In this document: piece by piece, positions 1-9,656 of the stretch
Layout: each line of letters opens with the position of its first letter
Position numbering within the stretch: position 1 is the first letter of the stretch
NCBI GenBank assembly: GCA_020048895.1
Contig: JAIFLV010000043.1
Coordinates: forward strand, 1-64,000
Length of the DNA: 64,000 nucleotides
Source of the DNA: Rhodoferax sp.
Lineage (GTDB): Bacteria > Pseudomonadota > Gammaproteobacteria > Burkholderiales > Burkholderiaceae_C
Direction of reading: 5' to 3'
Translations under genes and position numbers: made by a program
The notes under the pieces: generated by a model
What the model saw: only the letters and a program-made list of their open reading frames with translations
The model's database searches: none
What the model was told of the DNA's origin: nothing

Positions 1-405
1 ACTACCCTTGCCCAGCCTATCGGCTTGCTGTTGTGAGGCTCACGTGCAATTAAGCAGCGAGTGCGAAACGTTCGTCGTTTGCAGTTAGTTTGTTTGAATC
101 TGTTTTACGAGCGCATTCAGCTCGACATGCCCTGCTGCGCGTCCGAACCCATGTCGAAACCAGTGCAGCCCCATGGACCTAATCTATCATCAAAACCGAC
201 GAATTCAAGACCCCTTGCAAGTCTGGCGCAAAATTAATACCAGGGTCGCTACTGCCAGCCTGCTTTACAGCCCCTGTGGTCCTGACTGTTTCCCGGCAAA
301 CAGCCGGGGCCGATCAGTTGAAAAATGGGTCAACGCAGCATGCGTGGCACCTTGCACATCGTGCATGATGCGAACCTAAGCCACCAAGTCCCAGCAGTAT
401 CAACA
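1..405. other. Intergenic stretch, no gene recognised
   Basis: No convincing coding region is seen in this leading stretch. The first 36 bases are open in frame 1 up to a TGA and could be the last codons of a gene lying outside the window, but eleven residues are too few to identify. A short GC-rich inverted repeat (CCCGG, seven-base loop, CCGGG) lies near 292-309 without a following T-run. The small open frame at 173-379 has no ribosome binding site and no recognisable protein character. Confidence 0.5.
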
Positions 406-1263
406 ATGACGTCCCGCTATTCAGGCCTTTTCCCGTTGACCTTCGTGCTTCTGTGGTCTACCGGCTTCATCGGGGCTCGGCTAGGCCTGCCCCATGCGCA
501 GCCGCTCACGTTTTTGCTCATTCGCTATGTGGCGGTAATCGGTTTCATGCTGGCGGTAGCAGTCGTCACCAAGGCATCCTGGCCCAGAACTGGCGCTCAA
601 TGGTTCCACATTGGCGTAGCGGGCCTGCTGCTGCATTGCATATACCTGGGTGGCGTATTCATCGCCATTTTCAGGGGACTTCCTGCTGGCGTCACAAGCC
701 TGGTGGTCGGAGTTCAACCGCTTCTGACGGCGGTGGGTGCAGGGTGGCTTTTGGGGGAAATCGTCCTGGTGCGCCAATGGGCCGGACTCGCACTCGGTCT
801 CGTTGGCGTGAGCCTCGTCGTGTTTGGAAAGACCGGTACTGCATTTGGAATTGATGCCCTCGTGCCAGCAATCTGTGCGCTGACGGGAATCACTGCGGGC
901 ACCTTGTACCAGAAGCGTTTCTGCCAACCCTTTGACTGGCGTACCGGTGCGGTGGCTCAATTTCTTCCCACTGCTTTGGTGACTTGGCTGGTGGCCCTGG
1001 CCACCGAAGACTTCCGGGTGCAGTGGACAGGCGACTTCATTTTTGCCCTTGGATGGCTGGTTCTCGTGCTGTCTATCGGAGCAGTCAGTTTGCTGAACTG
1101 GTTGATCCGGCACAGTGCCGCAGTCAATATGGCCAGCCTCTTTTATCTGGTACCGCCCTTCACGGCGCTCTTTGCGTGGATTCTGTTTGGCGACACTTTT
1201 TCAGTCGTTGGGCTTTTTGGAATGGCCATCACCGTTTTTGGCGTGTATCTCGCAAGACGATGA
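406..1263 (+). CDS. DMT-superfamily transporter with two EamA domains
   Basis: This encodes a 285-residue inner-membrane protein made almost entirely of hydrophobic segments. It fits the ten-helix EamA (drug/metabolite transporter) family, which exports amino acids or other small metabolites. The first helix contains LLWSTGFIGARL, a typical EamA opening. An upstream in-frame ATG at 325 would add 27 hydrophilic residues, so I chose the ATG at 406, directly before the first membrane segment. The substrate cannot be read from the sequence. It ends 32 bases from the convergent DHH gene and has no obvious operon partner. Confidence 0.85.
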   Translation: MTSRYSGLFPLTFVLLWSTGFIGARLGLPHAQPLTFLLIRYVAVIGFMLAVAVVTKASWPRTGAQWFHIGVAGLLLHCIYLGGVFIAIFRGLPAGVTSLVVGVQPLLTAVGAGWLLGEIVLVRQWAGLALGLVGVSLVVFGKTGTAFGIDALVPAICALTGITAGTLYQKRFCQPFDWRTGAVAQFLPTALVTWLVALATEDFRVQWTGDFIFALGWLVLVLSIGAVSLLNWLIRHSAAVNMASLFYLVPPFTALFAWILFGDTFSVVGLFGMAITVFGVYLARR

Positions 1264-1294
1264 TCTGTTGGCAGGCAAGGCCGGACCTGCTTGC

Positions 1295-2143
1295 TCAGAG
1301 TTTTCCGGCAAGCAAGTCAGGCAATTGGGAAACCGGTAGGCGGAAAGCACTGGCTTGGGGATGACCGCCGCCACCGAAAGTTCGGGCGATTTTCTCAACA
1401 TCGAACGGCGCCACCGAGCGCAGGCCCACTTTGATGGCGTCGGGCTTGTCCAGACGCCATACCAGCCCGAATGTTTCACTGCGCAAAGCCAACAGGTTGC
1501 CCACTTCACTGGTGAATTGTGGCGAAGCATTCACCATCAAACCCTGGTGGCCCTGCAGCACCACAGGAATTGCCGATTGGGCATCCGCGATTTCATCGCA
1601 CAACGCCCGGAACTGGTCGTTCATGGCACGACCCCGATCCATGAATTGCGTCAGTTCCGTGTCATTCATGTTCAGCACGTGGAACCACTTTTCAAAGTCA
1701 TAGCCTTCATAGTCCAGGGCTGCGAGGTACTCGCGCGTCCCCTGTAGTTTCCATGTCCAGAGGTCCCTGTCCTGAATATGTTCGATCAATTTGGGTGGCG
1801 TCATTCCCGGATGGAAGTGTTCCCATGCCATGCGGGCACCAGAGCGATTCAGGTCAAACGTGACCTTGCCACAACGGCAGGTGAAACCGCTGAGATTCTC
1901 CTTTGCCGTCTTGTGGTGATCGAGCAGGATCAATTCGGCAGCCTGACTCTCCAGGGTGACCATGACACTGCGCTCAAACGAGAAATCCAGTATGAATACC
2001 CGTTTGCCATGCACATCGGGCGGCGTATCTCCATAAGAACATGGCACATACTCGGCCGTGTCCTTCAAGGCCAACCATGCGGCAAAAGCGGCTCCAAATC
2101 CATCACTGCACTTCGCGTGATAAAACACCATTGTTTCGGCCAT
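1295..2143 (-). CDS. DHH/DHHA1 family phosphoesterase
   Basis: This is a 282-residue cytoplasmic protein of the DHH superfamily, metal-dependent phosphoesterases that act on nucleotides, oligonucleotides or cyclic dinucleotides. Near the N-terminus is HAKCSDGFGAA, the aspartate motif. LDHHK, the DHH signature, sits at about residue 75. Close to the C-terminus is GGGGHPQASAF, the DHHA1 substrate-binding motif. The length matches stand-alone short DHH proteins rather than RecJ or membrane-bound GdpP. The exact substrate is open: family members hydrolyse nanoRNA, pAp or c-di-AMP-type products. It is divergent from the ABC1 kinase gene, with a 124-base gap that must hold both promoters. Confidence 0.8.
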   Translation of the reverse strand: MAETMVFYHAKCSDGFGAAFAAWLALKDTAEYVPCSYGDTPPDVHGKRVFILDFSFERSVMVTLESQAAELILLDHHKTAKENLSGFTCRCGKVTFDLNRSGARMAWEHFHPGMTPPKLIEHIQDRDLWTWKLQGTREYLAALDYEGYDFEKWFHVLNMNDTELTQFMDRGRAMNDQFRALCDEIADAQSAIPVVLQGHQGLMVNASPQFTSEVGNLLALRSETFGLVWRLDKPDAIKVGLRSVAPFDVEKIARTFGGGGHPQASAFRLPVSQLPDLLAGKL

Positions 2144-2267
2144 ACAGATCCCCGCTGTGGTTAAGGCGATGGAATGATAACTTTGTGCCCTAACGAACTG
2201 TCCGAAGCTCCCAAATATTTCTACTATCCGGCTGGCGCAACCGGATCACGCCGAAAAGGAAAGCACT

Positions 2268-3632
2268 GTGCCCGCAAGCGACAAGAAAAAGACCGAAGCC
2301 CCGGCCTTGGCCGTTCCTGGCGGACGTGGAGAACGCCTGGCACGGCTGGGGTGGATGGCCACTGGCATCGCAGGCGGCATGCTGGCGGAAGGCGTTCGCC
2401 AGCTTGCCAAGGGTAATCGCCCCCAGATCAAGGACCTGTTGCTCACGCCATCCAATGCGCGCAGGATGGCAGACCAGTTGGCCAAACTGCGGGGCGCCGC
2501 GATGAAGGTGGGCCAATTGGTCTCGATGGAGTCGGGTGATCTGTTGCCACCGGCGCTCGCTGAAATCCTTTCACGCCTGCGTTCGGACGCGCGTTCCATG
2601 CCCAGAGCGCAGGTCATGGAGGTGTTGAACGCCAATTGGGGGCAGGGCTGGGAGAAGCGTTTCCGAAGTTTCTCGTTTACGCCGATGGCTGCCGCGTCGA
2701 TCGGGCAGGTGCATCGCGCACAGACCCACGATGGCCGTGACCTTGCCATCAAGGTGCAATATCCAGGGGTGCGCGACAGCATTGATAGTGACGTCGACAA
2801 CGTAGCCGGTCTGTTGCGCATGTCGGGGGTATTGCCCCGAGAGTTGGATATCGGGCAGGTGCTGCGAGATGCCAAGCAGCAGTTGCATGATGAGTCCGAC
2901 TATCTTCGCGAAGGCGGATTCCTGCAGCGCTATTGCGAGCTATTGCAAGATGCACCCGAGTATGTTTTGCCGAAGATGCACGCTGACCTCACCACACGGA
3001 CCGTTCTGGCGATGGACTACGTGGGTGGCGTTCCTGTTGAATCCCTGGTTGACGCGCCCCAGGAGGTTCGCAATCGCGTCATGACCATGCTGTTTGGATT
3101 GCTCCTGCGCGAGGTGTTTGAGTTTCGCCTGGTGCAGACCGATCCGAACTTTGCGAACTACCGCTACGACACCGAAACCCAGCAGTTGATCCTGCTGGAC
3201 TTTGGCGCGACACGACCCTACAAAGCCGCGATGGCCAATCAGTTCAAGCAATTGATCAAAGGTGCCATGCTGCAGGATCGTGCGATGATGTCTGCGGCCT
3301 GTCTGGCCATCGGCTACTTCGAGGAGTCCACCCAGGATCGCCATGTGCAGGCCGTCATAGACATTGGTGAGCAGGCGCTGGAGCCATTTCGCGACAAGAA
3401 CGGTTACGACTTCGGGGCGACTGACTTACCCGAACGAGTGCGCAATGGGGTCGTGGCGCTGGGACTGGACAAGGAGTTCTGGACTATTCCTCCAACCCAG
3501 GCCATGCTGCTGGAGCGCAAGTTCGGCGGACTCTATTTGCTCGCAATTCGCCTCAAGGCGCGCGTGGATGTGCATGGTCTTGCGGTCGAAGCCATCTTTG
3601 CACCCAGGCAGCGTAGTCGGTCCGCCAGTTGA
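2268..3632 (+). CDS. ABC1/UbiB-family atypical kinase (AarF/ADCK-like)
   Basis: This is a 454-residue ABC1/UbiB/ADCK-family protein. Motifs visible in order are the family-specific KxGQ stretch (KVGQLVSMESGDLLPP, about residues 84-99), the Ala-rich nucleotide loop AAASIGQVHRA, the lysine of LAIKVQYPGV, the catalytic-loop variant QTDPNFANY and the metal-binding DFGATRPY. There is no C-terminal transmembrane pair as in UbiB proper, so it is a soluble paralogue that probably supports quinone or lipid metabolism by ATPase or kinase activity. The start is GTG, preceded by AAGGA, since no suitable ATG exists. It is followed by tRNA-Arg. Confidence 0.8.
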   Translation: MPASDKKKTEAPALAVPGGRGERLARLGWMATGIAGGMLAEGVRQLAKGNRPQIKDLLLTPSNARRMADQLAKLRGAAMKVGQLVSMESGDLLPPALAEILSRLRSDARSMPRAQVMEVLNANWGQGWEKRFRSFSFTPMAAASIGQVHRAQTHDGRDLAIKVQYPGVRDSIDSDVDNVAGLLRMSGVLPRELDIGQVLRDAKQQLHDESDYLREGGFLQRYCELLQDAPEYVLPKMHADLTTRTVLAMDYVGGVPVESLVDAPQEVRNRVMTMLFGLLLREVFEFRLVQTDPNFANYRYDTETQQLILLDFGATRPYKAAMANQFKQLIKGAMLQDRAMMSAACLAIGYFEESTQDRHVQAVIDIGEQALEPFRDKNGYDFGATDLPERVRNGVVALGLDKEFWTIPPTQAMLLERKFGGLYLLAIRLKARVDVHGLAVEAIFAPRQRSRSAS

Positions 3633-3710
3633 GCTGTGCCAGAGTGTGCGGCGCGCGCTCCTCGGTGCGAGTTGTCGTAGAAAACCATGTGACAATACGT
3701 GCCCCGCTGT

Positions 3711-3787
<77 letters not shown>

Positions 3788-3863
3788 CTGTAATGACGCT
3801 CAATTGCTGAGCAGCGTCGTTTGCGTGGTGATCGAGCGATCAATTCGGTACTACGCTATCAAA

Positions 3864-6386
3864 ATGGAGAACCCTTCCCTGGTGCCGGGCGTCGCAAGTG
3901 CCACCGATGCGATGTTCAAGAGCCTTTTTCATCTCAGTCCTGAGGCGATTGCGTTGACGCGCGCGCAGGACGGTGTCCTCCTGGAGGTGAATCAGGAGTG
4001 GCAGAAGTTGCTGGGATATTCCCGGGAAGACGTGGTGGGCCGGACCGAGCTTGAAGTTGGAATTTGGGCCGACCAGGCTTCGCAGGAGCAGGCCTGTATT
4101 GCGCTGAAGTCGCATGGCCGCTTGAACGACGCTGAGATTACCTTGCTGACGCGCGATGGGGTCCCGCGTCTGGTACGCATGAACGCAACTTTGCTGGAGT
4201 GTGGGTCGGACCTCTGCGTGCTTGCCTATTTTCGTGACATTACGGCCGAGCGCCTGTCGCAGGAGGCGCTGAAAGCTGGAGAGTTGGTGTTGGAACGTGC
4301 CAATAGGGCTGTGCAGCAGCAACTCAACTTCATCCAGAAAATCACGAGTCGCGCCCCTGGTGTGTTGTACGAATTGCAGATATGGCCCGATGGGCGACGC
4401 TCATTTCCCTTCATCAGCGCCGCTGTCGAGCAGATGATCGGCGTTGCACCTGACCTTGTGGAACGGGACGCTTCGACGTTTTTTTCCAGAATTTTGCCGC
4501 AAGACTGGCCAGCGATGGAGAAGGCAACGGTGGAATCCCGGCGCGACTTGTCGCTGTGGCAGTGTGAGTTCCGTAGCAAGGCAGGGCAGGGTGCGGTCCG
4601 ATGGCTGTTGGGCAGTGCCATGCCCCAGATGCAGAACGACGGCTCGGTTTTGTGGTGTGGGTCGATCGTGGACATTACGTCACAAAAGGCCACGATGGCG
4701 AAGCTGCAGGAAAGTGAAGCACGGTTTCGTGGCCTCACCGAGTTGTCGTCGGACTGGTACTGGGAGCAGGACGAGCATTTTCGCTTTGTACGGGTCGACG
4801 GGAACCTGGAGTCCAGCAGTGCGGCTCCCGCGGAGTCCTATTTGGGCAAGACGCGTTGGGAGTCTGGGGTGCAGGGCGTCACTGCTGTGCAATGGGCTGA
4901 GCACCGTGCAACGCTGGAGGCACACCAGGTTTTTCACGATTTTGAGGTCCAGCGCGTGCGCACCGACGGGTCGCTCATGTGGGCGTCTATCAGTGGTACG
5001 CCGATTTTTGATGCCAGCGGCAAGTTTTGTGGCTACCGGGGCACCGGCAGCGATATCACGGCGCGCAAACGTGCGGAAGCCGACATTGAAAGATTGGCAT
5101 TTTTTGACGCTCTGACGGGTTTGCCCAACCGGCGATTGCTGATTGACCGGCTGGAGAAGGCCATTGTTTCGAGCGCCCGGCGTGGCGCCCATGGCGCGTT
5201 GCTGTTCATTGATCTTGACAATTTCAAGGTGCTCAATGACACATTGGGACACCACATGGGTGACGAACTGCTCAAGCAAGTGGCCGGAAGATTGTCCGAT
5301 TGCGTGCGCGCCATTGACACGGTGGCTCGTTTAGGGGGCGACGAGTTTGTGGTGATGCTGGAAGACCTGCACGCATCGGCTCCCGATGCGGGCGCGCAGG
5401 TGGAAGCGGTTGGGCGAAAGGTTCTGGCGTCACTGAACCGGCAGTTTGCGCTGGCAGGGCAGCTTCACCACAGCTCGCCGAGCATAGGGGTCACGCTGTT
5501 CTTCGAAAGTGAAAGCACGGTCGATGAGTTGCTCAAACGTGCGGATTTGGCGATGTACCAGGCCAAGGCCGCAGGCCGCAACACCTTGCGTTTTTTTGAC
5601 CCGGTGATGCAGGCGGCAGCCAGCATACGCGCCCAACTGGAGGCGGACCTGCGGTTGGCGTTGACACAAAACGAATTCGCATTGTTCTACCAACCCATAG
5701 TAGACGACAGTTCACGTGTTATTGGCGTCGAAGCCCTGCTGCGGTGGCGTCATGCCGAGCGTGGAATGGTGTCGCCAGCGGAGTTCATCCCCGTGGCGGA
5801 GCAGACCGGTTTGATACTCCCGATGGGGCAATGGGTACTGGAAGTGGCGTGTGCCCAATTGGTGGCCTGGAGTGCCCACTCGGCCACACAAGGCTTGACC
5901 ATGGCGGTCAACGTCAGCGCGCGCCAGTTTCGCCACCCGGAGTTTTCCAGCCAGTTGCAGACGTTGCTGCGCCACAGCGGAGCCAACCCCTACCGGCTCA
6001 AGCTGGAAATCACCGAAAGCCTGTTGCTCAGTGACATTGACGACGCGGTTGCGAAGATGGGCGAACTACGCTCGATCGGCGTCACCTTTGCGCTCGATGA
6101 TTTTGGCACCGGGTACTCTTCGCTGTCCTATTTGAAGCGCCTTCCACTCGACCAGCTCAAGATCGACCAGTCTTTTGTGCGGGATGTGCTGAAAGATCCC
6201 AACGATGCCACCATCGCGCGCACCATTGTGAACTTGGCCCAAAGTCTGGATTTGAGCGTGGTGGCCGAGGGCGTGGAGACTGCCGGACAGCGTGACTTTT
6301 TGCTGCAGGCCGGTTGCAGGGCCTTCCAGGGCTACCTGTTCGGGCGGCCCGTTCCGGTGGAGCAACTGGTATTGCCGACCGTTTAA
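3864..6386 (+). CDS. PAS-PAS-PAS-GGDEF-EAL cyclic-di-GMP enzyme
   Basis: This 840-residue predicted cytoplasmic sensor makes and/or degrades cyclic di-GMP. Three PAS-like domains occupy about residues 12-135, 150-275 and 280-405. A GGDEF domain follows (intact RLGGDEF at about 490, with the inhibitory RxxD site RAID five residues before it). An EAL domain completes it (VEALLRW at about 621, VNVSARQF, EITES, DDFGTGYSS and LKIDQSF all present). Both catalytic sets look complete, so the direction of net activity cannot be predicted. The frame is open from a TTG at 3804. I chose the ATG at 3864 because the TTG has no support, but neither has a strong ribosome binding site. Its 3' end lies 15 bases from suhB. 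Confidence 0.9.
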   Translation: MENPSLVPGVASATDAMFKSLFHLSPEAIALTRAQDGVLLEVNQEWQKLLGYSREDVVGRTELEVGIWADQASQEQACIALKSHGRLNDAEITLLTRDGVPRLVRMNATLLECGSDLCVLAYFRDITAERLSQEALKAGELVLERANRAVQQQLNFIQKITSRAPGVLYELQIWPDGRRSFPFISAAVEQMIGVAPDLVERDASTFFSRILPQDWPAMEKATVESRRDLSLWQCEFRSKAGQGAVRWLLGSAMPQMQNDGSVLWCGSIVDITSQKATMAKLQESEARFRGLTELSSDWYWEQDEHFRFVRVDGNLESSSAAPAESYLGKTRWESGVQGVTAVQWAEHRATLEAHQVFHDFEVQRVRTDGSLMWASISGTPIFDASGKFCGYRGTGSDITARKRAEADIERLAFFDALTGLPNRRLLIDRLEKAIVSSARRGAHGALLFIDLDNFKVLNDTLGHHMGDELLKQVAGRLSDCVRAIDTVARLGGDEFVVMLEDLHASAPDAGAQVEAVGRKVLASLNRQFALAGQLHHSSPSIGVTLFFESESTVDELLKRADLAMYQAKAAGRNTLRFFDPVMQAAASIRAQLEADLRLALTQNEFALFYQPIVDDSSRVIGVEALLRWRHAERGMVSPAEFIPVAEQTGLILPMGQWVLEVACAQLVAWSAHSATQGLTMAVNVSARQFRHPEFSSQLQTLLRHSGANPYRLKLEITESLLLSDIDDAVAKMGELRSIGVTFALDDFGTGYSSLSYLKRLPLDQLKIDQSFVRDVLKDPNDATIARTIVNLAQSLDLSVVAEGVETAGQRDFLLQAGCRAFQGYLFGRPVPVEQLVLPTV

Positions 6387-6401
6387 ATTCGAGTGAAACG
6401 G

Positions 6402-7295
6402 CTATGCTGCGGTGGAGTTGCCCGACTCCGTGGATTCGGTGTTGGTTGAACTGGTGCGCTGCCGCACCGTGGCTTTCTCCCCGGCACTGGCGAATTTGCT
6501 GTATTTTCCCGTCAAACCAACCATGTGCCCATAGATACGCGGAGCACCCGCCAGGCACTCGCCCTGCTCCAGGAAATCGGCCTCACCGGTAAAGTTGCCG
6601 ACCAGACCACCGGCTTCGGTGACCAGCAGAGATCCAGCTGCCACATCCCAGGGTTGCAGCCCTTTTTCAAAGAATGCATCGGTGTAGCCTGCTGCGACGT
6701 AGGCCAGGTCCAGCGCAGCGGCGCCCGGGCGGCGCAATCCGGCGGTGCGTTGCATGACTTCGCCCATCAGGCTGAGGTATTGGTTGAAGTGGTCACCCAT
6801 CCGGTAGGGAAAGCCGGTGGACACCAAGGCCTGCTGCAGGTCGGTGCGCTTGGAGACGCGAATGCGCCGATCGTTCAGGAAAGCACCCCGGCCCTTGGTG
6901 GCGGTAAACAGGTCATTGCGGGTGGGGTCGTACACCACGGCTTGTTCCACCTTGCCTTTGACGGCTAACGCAATGCTGACGCAGTAAATCGGCAGCCCAT
7001 GAATGAAGTTGGTGGTGCCATCCAGTGGATCAATGATCCAGACGAATTCGGAGTCCTTGGCACCATGTTCACGACCACTCTCCTCTGCCCAGATACCGTG
7101 GCCGGGGTAGGCTGCGAGTAGGGTTTCAATAATGGCCTGCTCGGCTGCATGGTCCACTTCGGTGACGAAGTCATTGGCTTTCTTCTGCGACACGCGGACC
7201 GACTCGATGTCCAACGCGGCCCGGTTAATGATGGATCCGGCAGCGCGGGCCGCCTTGACGGCCACGTTGATCATGGGGTGCAGATTGGGTGACAT
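6402..7295 (-). CDS. suhB: Inositol-1-monophosphatase family protein SuhB
   Basis: This 297-residue member of the Mg-dependent, Li-sensitive phosphatase family hydrolyses inositol-1-phosphate. In Proteobacteria SuhB also acts with the rRNA antitermination complex. Visible motifs are EESG (about residue 68), the metal site [13 protein letters not shown] and the C-terminal [18 protein letters not shown] longer open frame starts at 7505, but its first 70 residues are unlike the family. The ATG at 7295 gives the family's N-terminus ([17 protein letters not shown]). The last 30 residues are Ser/Thr-rich and probably disordered. It is divergent from trmJ with a 91-base gap. Confidence 0.92.
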   Translation of the reverse strand: MSPNLHPMINVAVKAARAAGSIINRAALDIESVRVSQKKANDFVTEVDHAAEQAIIETLLAAYPGHGIWAEESGREHGAKDSEFVWIIDPLDGTTNFIHGLPIYCVSIALAVKGKVEQAVVYDPTRNDLFTATKGRGAFLNDRRIRVSKRTDLQQALVSTGFPYRMGDHFNQYLSLMGEVMQRTAGLRRPGAAALDLAYVAAGYTDAFFEKGLQPWDVAAGSLLVTEAGGLVGNFTGEADFLEQGECLAGAPRIYGHMVGLTGKYSKFASAGEKATVRQRTSSTNTESTESGNSTAA

Positions 7296-7386
7296 GGAGT
7301 TTTTCGAAGAACTGGAGGGAACCCTGCGGCGATGCGCGAGGCGACAATAGCGTGATTTTAACGGGACACCCCAACTTGCTGCCGCC

Positions 7387-8190
7387 ATGCACACCCGATT
7401 CATCCTGATCAACACCAGCCATGCCGGCAATGTCGGGGCGGCGGCGCGCGCCATGAAGACCATGGGGTTCCATGATTTGGTGCTGGTGGCACCGCGTTGG
7501 GCCAATGTGCTGCGCAGAGAAGAAACGATTCAGCGTGCCAGCGGCGCGCTCGATGTACTGGAACAGTGCCGCATTGTGGACACGCTCGACGATGCGCTGG
7601 ATGGCATGACCCATTTGTGCGCGACCGCTATGACGCCGCGGGACTTTGGACCACCGACTTCCACCCCGCGTGAACACTTTGCTTTGCTATCAAAGCAGGA
7701 GCTGCTTGCGCAGGATGGACGGGCGCCAGAGGTCTTTTTGGCACCTGGTGGCATGGCGTTTCTTTTCGGCTCTGAGCGGTTTGGCATGCGCAACGAAGAC
7801 GTCTACCGCTGCCACGTGTGCCTGAGCATTCCGAGTAATCCACAGTTCGGTTCACTCAACATCGGTGCGGCGCTGCAGGTGATTGCCTACGAATGGCGGC
7901 TCGCATTGGGCGGTTTTGGGTCCGCGCCTGCAGCACCTGTCGAAGCAACGGCAGCGGCCGATGCACAGCAGGTGGCAGGCATGCTGGCGCACCTGGAGCA
8001 GTCTTTGGTGGCTTTGGGTTTTTTGGACCCGCTGGCGCCCAAGAAGCTGATGCCGCGCCTGAACCAGCTCTTCAACCGCGCGGATGTCACGCACGAAGAG
8101 ATCCATATTCTGCGGGGTATCGCAAAAGCCATCCTGCAGCAAGCGGCATCCAATCCCGCACCGACCACGCAACGCCGGACGAAAGGATAG
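7387..8190 (+). CDS. trmJ: tRNA (cytidine/uridine-2'-O-)-methyltransferase TrmJ
   Basis: This 267-residue SPOUT-class methyltransferase is expected to modify the 2'-OH of nucleotide 32 in tRNAs using SAM. It shows the three TrmJ/SpoU motifs: [15 protein letters not shown] at the N-terminus, [10 protein letters not shown] in the middle and [16 protein letters not shown] forming the trefoil-knot SAM pocket. The C-terminal extension typical of TrmJ is present. A 48-nt dispersed repeat (7686-7733) lies in the coding region just before motif 2 and appears to add 16 codons. cysE follows after nine bases, so the two are probably cotranscribed. Confidence 0.9.
   Translation: MHTRFILINTSHAGNVGAAARAMKTMGFHDLVLVAPRWANVLRREETIQRASGALDVLEQCRIVDTLDDALDGMTHLCATAMTPRDFGPPTSTPREHFALLSKQELLAQDGRAPEVFLAPGGMAFLFGSERFGMRNEDVYRCHVCLSIPSNPQFGSLNIGAALQVIAYEWRLALGGFGSAPAAPVEATAAADAQQVAGMLAHLEQSLVALGFLDPLAPKKLMPRLNQLFNRADVTHEEIHILRGIAKAILQQAASNPAPTTQRRTKG
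7686..7733 (+). repeat. 48-nt dispersed repeat, in trmJ coding region
   Basis: Starts GCTATCAAAG, contains AGCTGCTTGCGC and ends GGGCGCCAGAGGT. It is in sense orientation within trmJ and adds 16 codons. Confidence 0.7.
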
Positions 8191-8199
8191 ACTCGGACT

Positions 8200-8973
8200 A
8201 TGTTTTCCCGCTTGCGTTCCGACATTCAGTGCATTCTCGACCGCGACCCCGCTGCCCGCAGCACCTGGGAAGTGATCACCTGTTATCCAGGTCTGCACGC
8301 CATCGTGCTGCACCGCCCGGCCCACTGGTGCTGGGTGCATGGCCTGAAGTGGCTGGGGCGCTTTATCTCGCATTGCGCGCGCTGGTTGACAGGGATCGAG
8401 ATCCACCCCGGTGCTGTCATCGGGGAGAGGGTGTTCTTTGACCATGCCATGGGCGTGGTGGTGGGGGAAACGGCCGAAATTGGCGACGGCTGCACCATCT
8501 ACCAGGGCGTGACGCTGGGCGGTACTTCGCTATACAAGGGCGCCAAACGCCACCCCACGCTGGGCAAGGACGTGGTGGTGAGTGCGGGCGCCAAGGTGCT
8601 CGGAGGGTTCCTGGTGGGTGACGGAGCCAAGATCGGCAGTAACGCGGTGGTGATCAAGCCTGTGCCTGCAGGTGCCACGGCGGTCGGTATTCCGGCGCGC
8701 ATCATCCCCAGCAAATCGGGTGAGAGTGCAGACGTGACGCTGACCGATCGCAAGTTCACGGCCTATGGCATTACCCAGGAAGACGACCCGGTGAGTCAGG
8801 CACTGCACGGGCTGATCAACTCCGCAAGTTCGCAGGAGCACCAGATTGCGCTGTTGTGGCAGGCCATCGAAAAACTCGCCAGCAATCGTGCCGCGACCGA
8901 TTGCGTGCCGGGCGACGCAGCTCTGCGCGAGCATTTTGAAGCCGACAAGCTCAACGAACTGGTGGGCAAGTAA
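8200..8973 (+). CDS. cysE: Serine O-acetyltransferase CysE
   Basis: This 257-residue enzyme forms O-acetylserine from serine and acetyl-CoA, the first committed step of cysteine synthesis. The N-terminal helical SATase domain (about 1-75) is followed by a left-handed beta-helix of hexapeptide repeats containing DHAMGVVVGETAEIG and IYQGVTLGGT, with the catalytic His-Asp region of the family. The C-terminal extension is longer than in short SATases, ending LNELVGK. The ATG at 8200 is nine bases after trmJ. Downstream, a 48-nt repeat copy sits between cysE and the convergent mog. Confidence 0.94.
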   Translation: MFSRLRSDIQCILDRDPAARSTWEVITCYPGLHAIVLHRPAHWCWVHGLKWLGRFISHCARWLTGIEIHPGAVIGERVFFDHAMGVVVGETAEIGDGCTIYQGVTLGGTSLYKGAKRHPTLGKDVVVSAGAKVLGGFLVGDGAKIGSNAVVIKPVPAGATAVGIPARIIPSKSGESADVTLTDRKFTAYGITQEDDPVSQALHGLINSASSQEHQIALLWQAIEKLASNRAATDCVPGDAALREHFEADKLNELVGK

Positions 8974-8993
8974 CCACCCGGGTTGCCGGATTT

Positions 8994-9041
8994 GCTATCG
9001 AATTGGAAGCGCTTTACGCACGCCCAACGGGCGTGAAAGGC
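8994..9041 (+). repeat. 48-nt dispersed repeat, between cysE and mog
   Basis: Starts GCTATCGAATTGG, with GCGCTTTACGC and GGGCGTGAAAGGC at the end. It lies between the convergent cysE and mog genes, where its second hairpin could act as a terminator. Confidence 0.7.
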
Positions 9042-9050
9042 ACATTTCCC

Positions 9051-9656
9051 TTAAATTTTTGGTGAGCGAATAGCACTCTTGGGCCGAAACACCTTGCACA
9101 CTTCCTCGCGCGCTTCGAGGTAGGGTCCGCCAATCAGATCGATGCAGTAAGGCACCGCCGCGAATATGCCGGGCACCACGGACTTGCCATCGTCGCCCTT
9201 CAAACCCTCCAGCGTCTCCGCAATCGACTTGGGTTGCCCGGGCAGGTTGATGATCAGCGTCTGATCGCGAATCACGGCTACCTGGCGCGACAGGATGGCG
9301 GTGGGAACAAATTTCAGGCTGATTTGCCGCATCTGTTCGCCAAAGCCAGGCATTTCCTTGTGCGCAACGGCCAGAGTGGCCTCGGGCGTGACGTCGCGCA
9401 GCGCGGGCCCGGTGCCGCCGGTGGTCAACACCAGGCTGCATCCGGAATCAACCAGTTCGATCAAGGTGGAACTGATTACCTCCAATTCATCCGGTATCAG
9501 GCGTGCCTCAAAAGTGATCGGGTTGTGCAACGCACGGGTCAGCCAATCCTGCAGAGCGGGCAGTCCTTTGTCCTCATAAACGCCGCTCGAAGCACGGTCA
9601 CTGATGGACACAATGCCAATGCGTACCGGCTCCCCGGCGTTCAGGTCGCTGTTCAT
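9051..9656 (-). CDS. mog: Molybdopterin adenylyltransferase (MogA/MoaB family)
   Basis: This is a 201-residue protein of the MoCF-binding fold that adenylylates molybdopterin before molybdenum insertion. Evidence is the N-terminal RIGIVSISDRASSGVYEDKG, the phosphate-binding LTTGGTGPALRDVTPEA and the INLPGQPKSI motif near residue 140. Its ATG overlaps the TGA of darP in an ATGA arrangement, implying translational coupling. The final residues (FRPKSAIRSPKI) are basic and less conserved. Confidence 0.9.
   Translation of the reverse strand: MNSDLNAGEPVRIGIVSISDRASSGVYEDKGLPALQDWLTRALHNPITFEARLIPDELEVISSTLIELVDSGCSLVLTTGGTGPALRDVTPEATLAVAHKEMPGFGEQMRQISLKFVPTAILSRQVAVIRDQTLIINLPGQPKSIAETLEGLKGDDGKSVVPGIFAAVPYCIDLIGGPYLEAREEVCKVFRPKSAIRSPKI

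Noticed and set aside
3587-3695. Small open frames between the ABC1 kinase gene and tRNA-Arg
   Set aside because: They are antisense extensions into the kinase gene and tRNA, with no ribosome binding site or protein character.
3855-3902. GCTATCAAAATGG at the start of the first GGDEF-EAL gene as another repeat copy
   Set aside because: Only the first eleven bases match; the AGCTGCTTGCGC core is absent.
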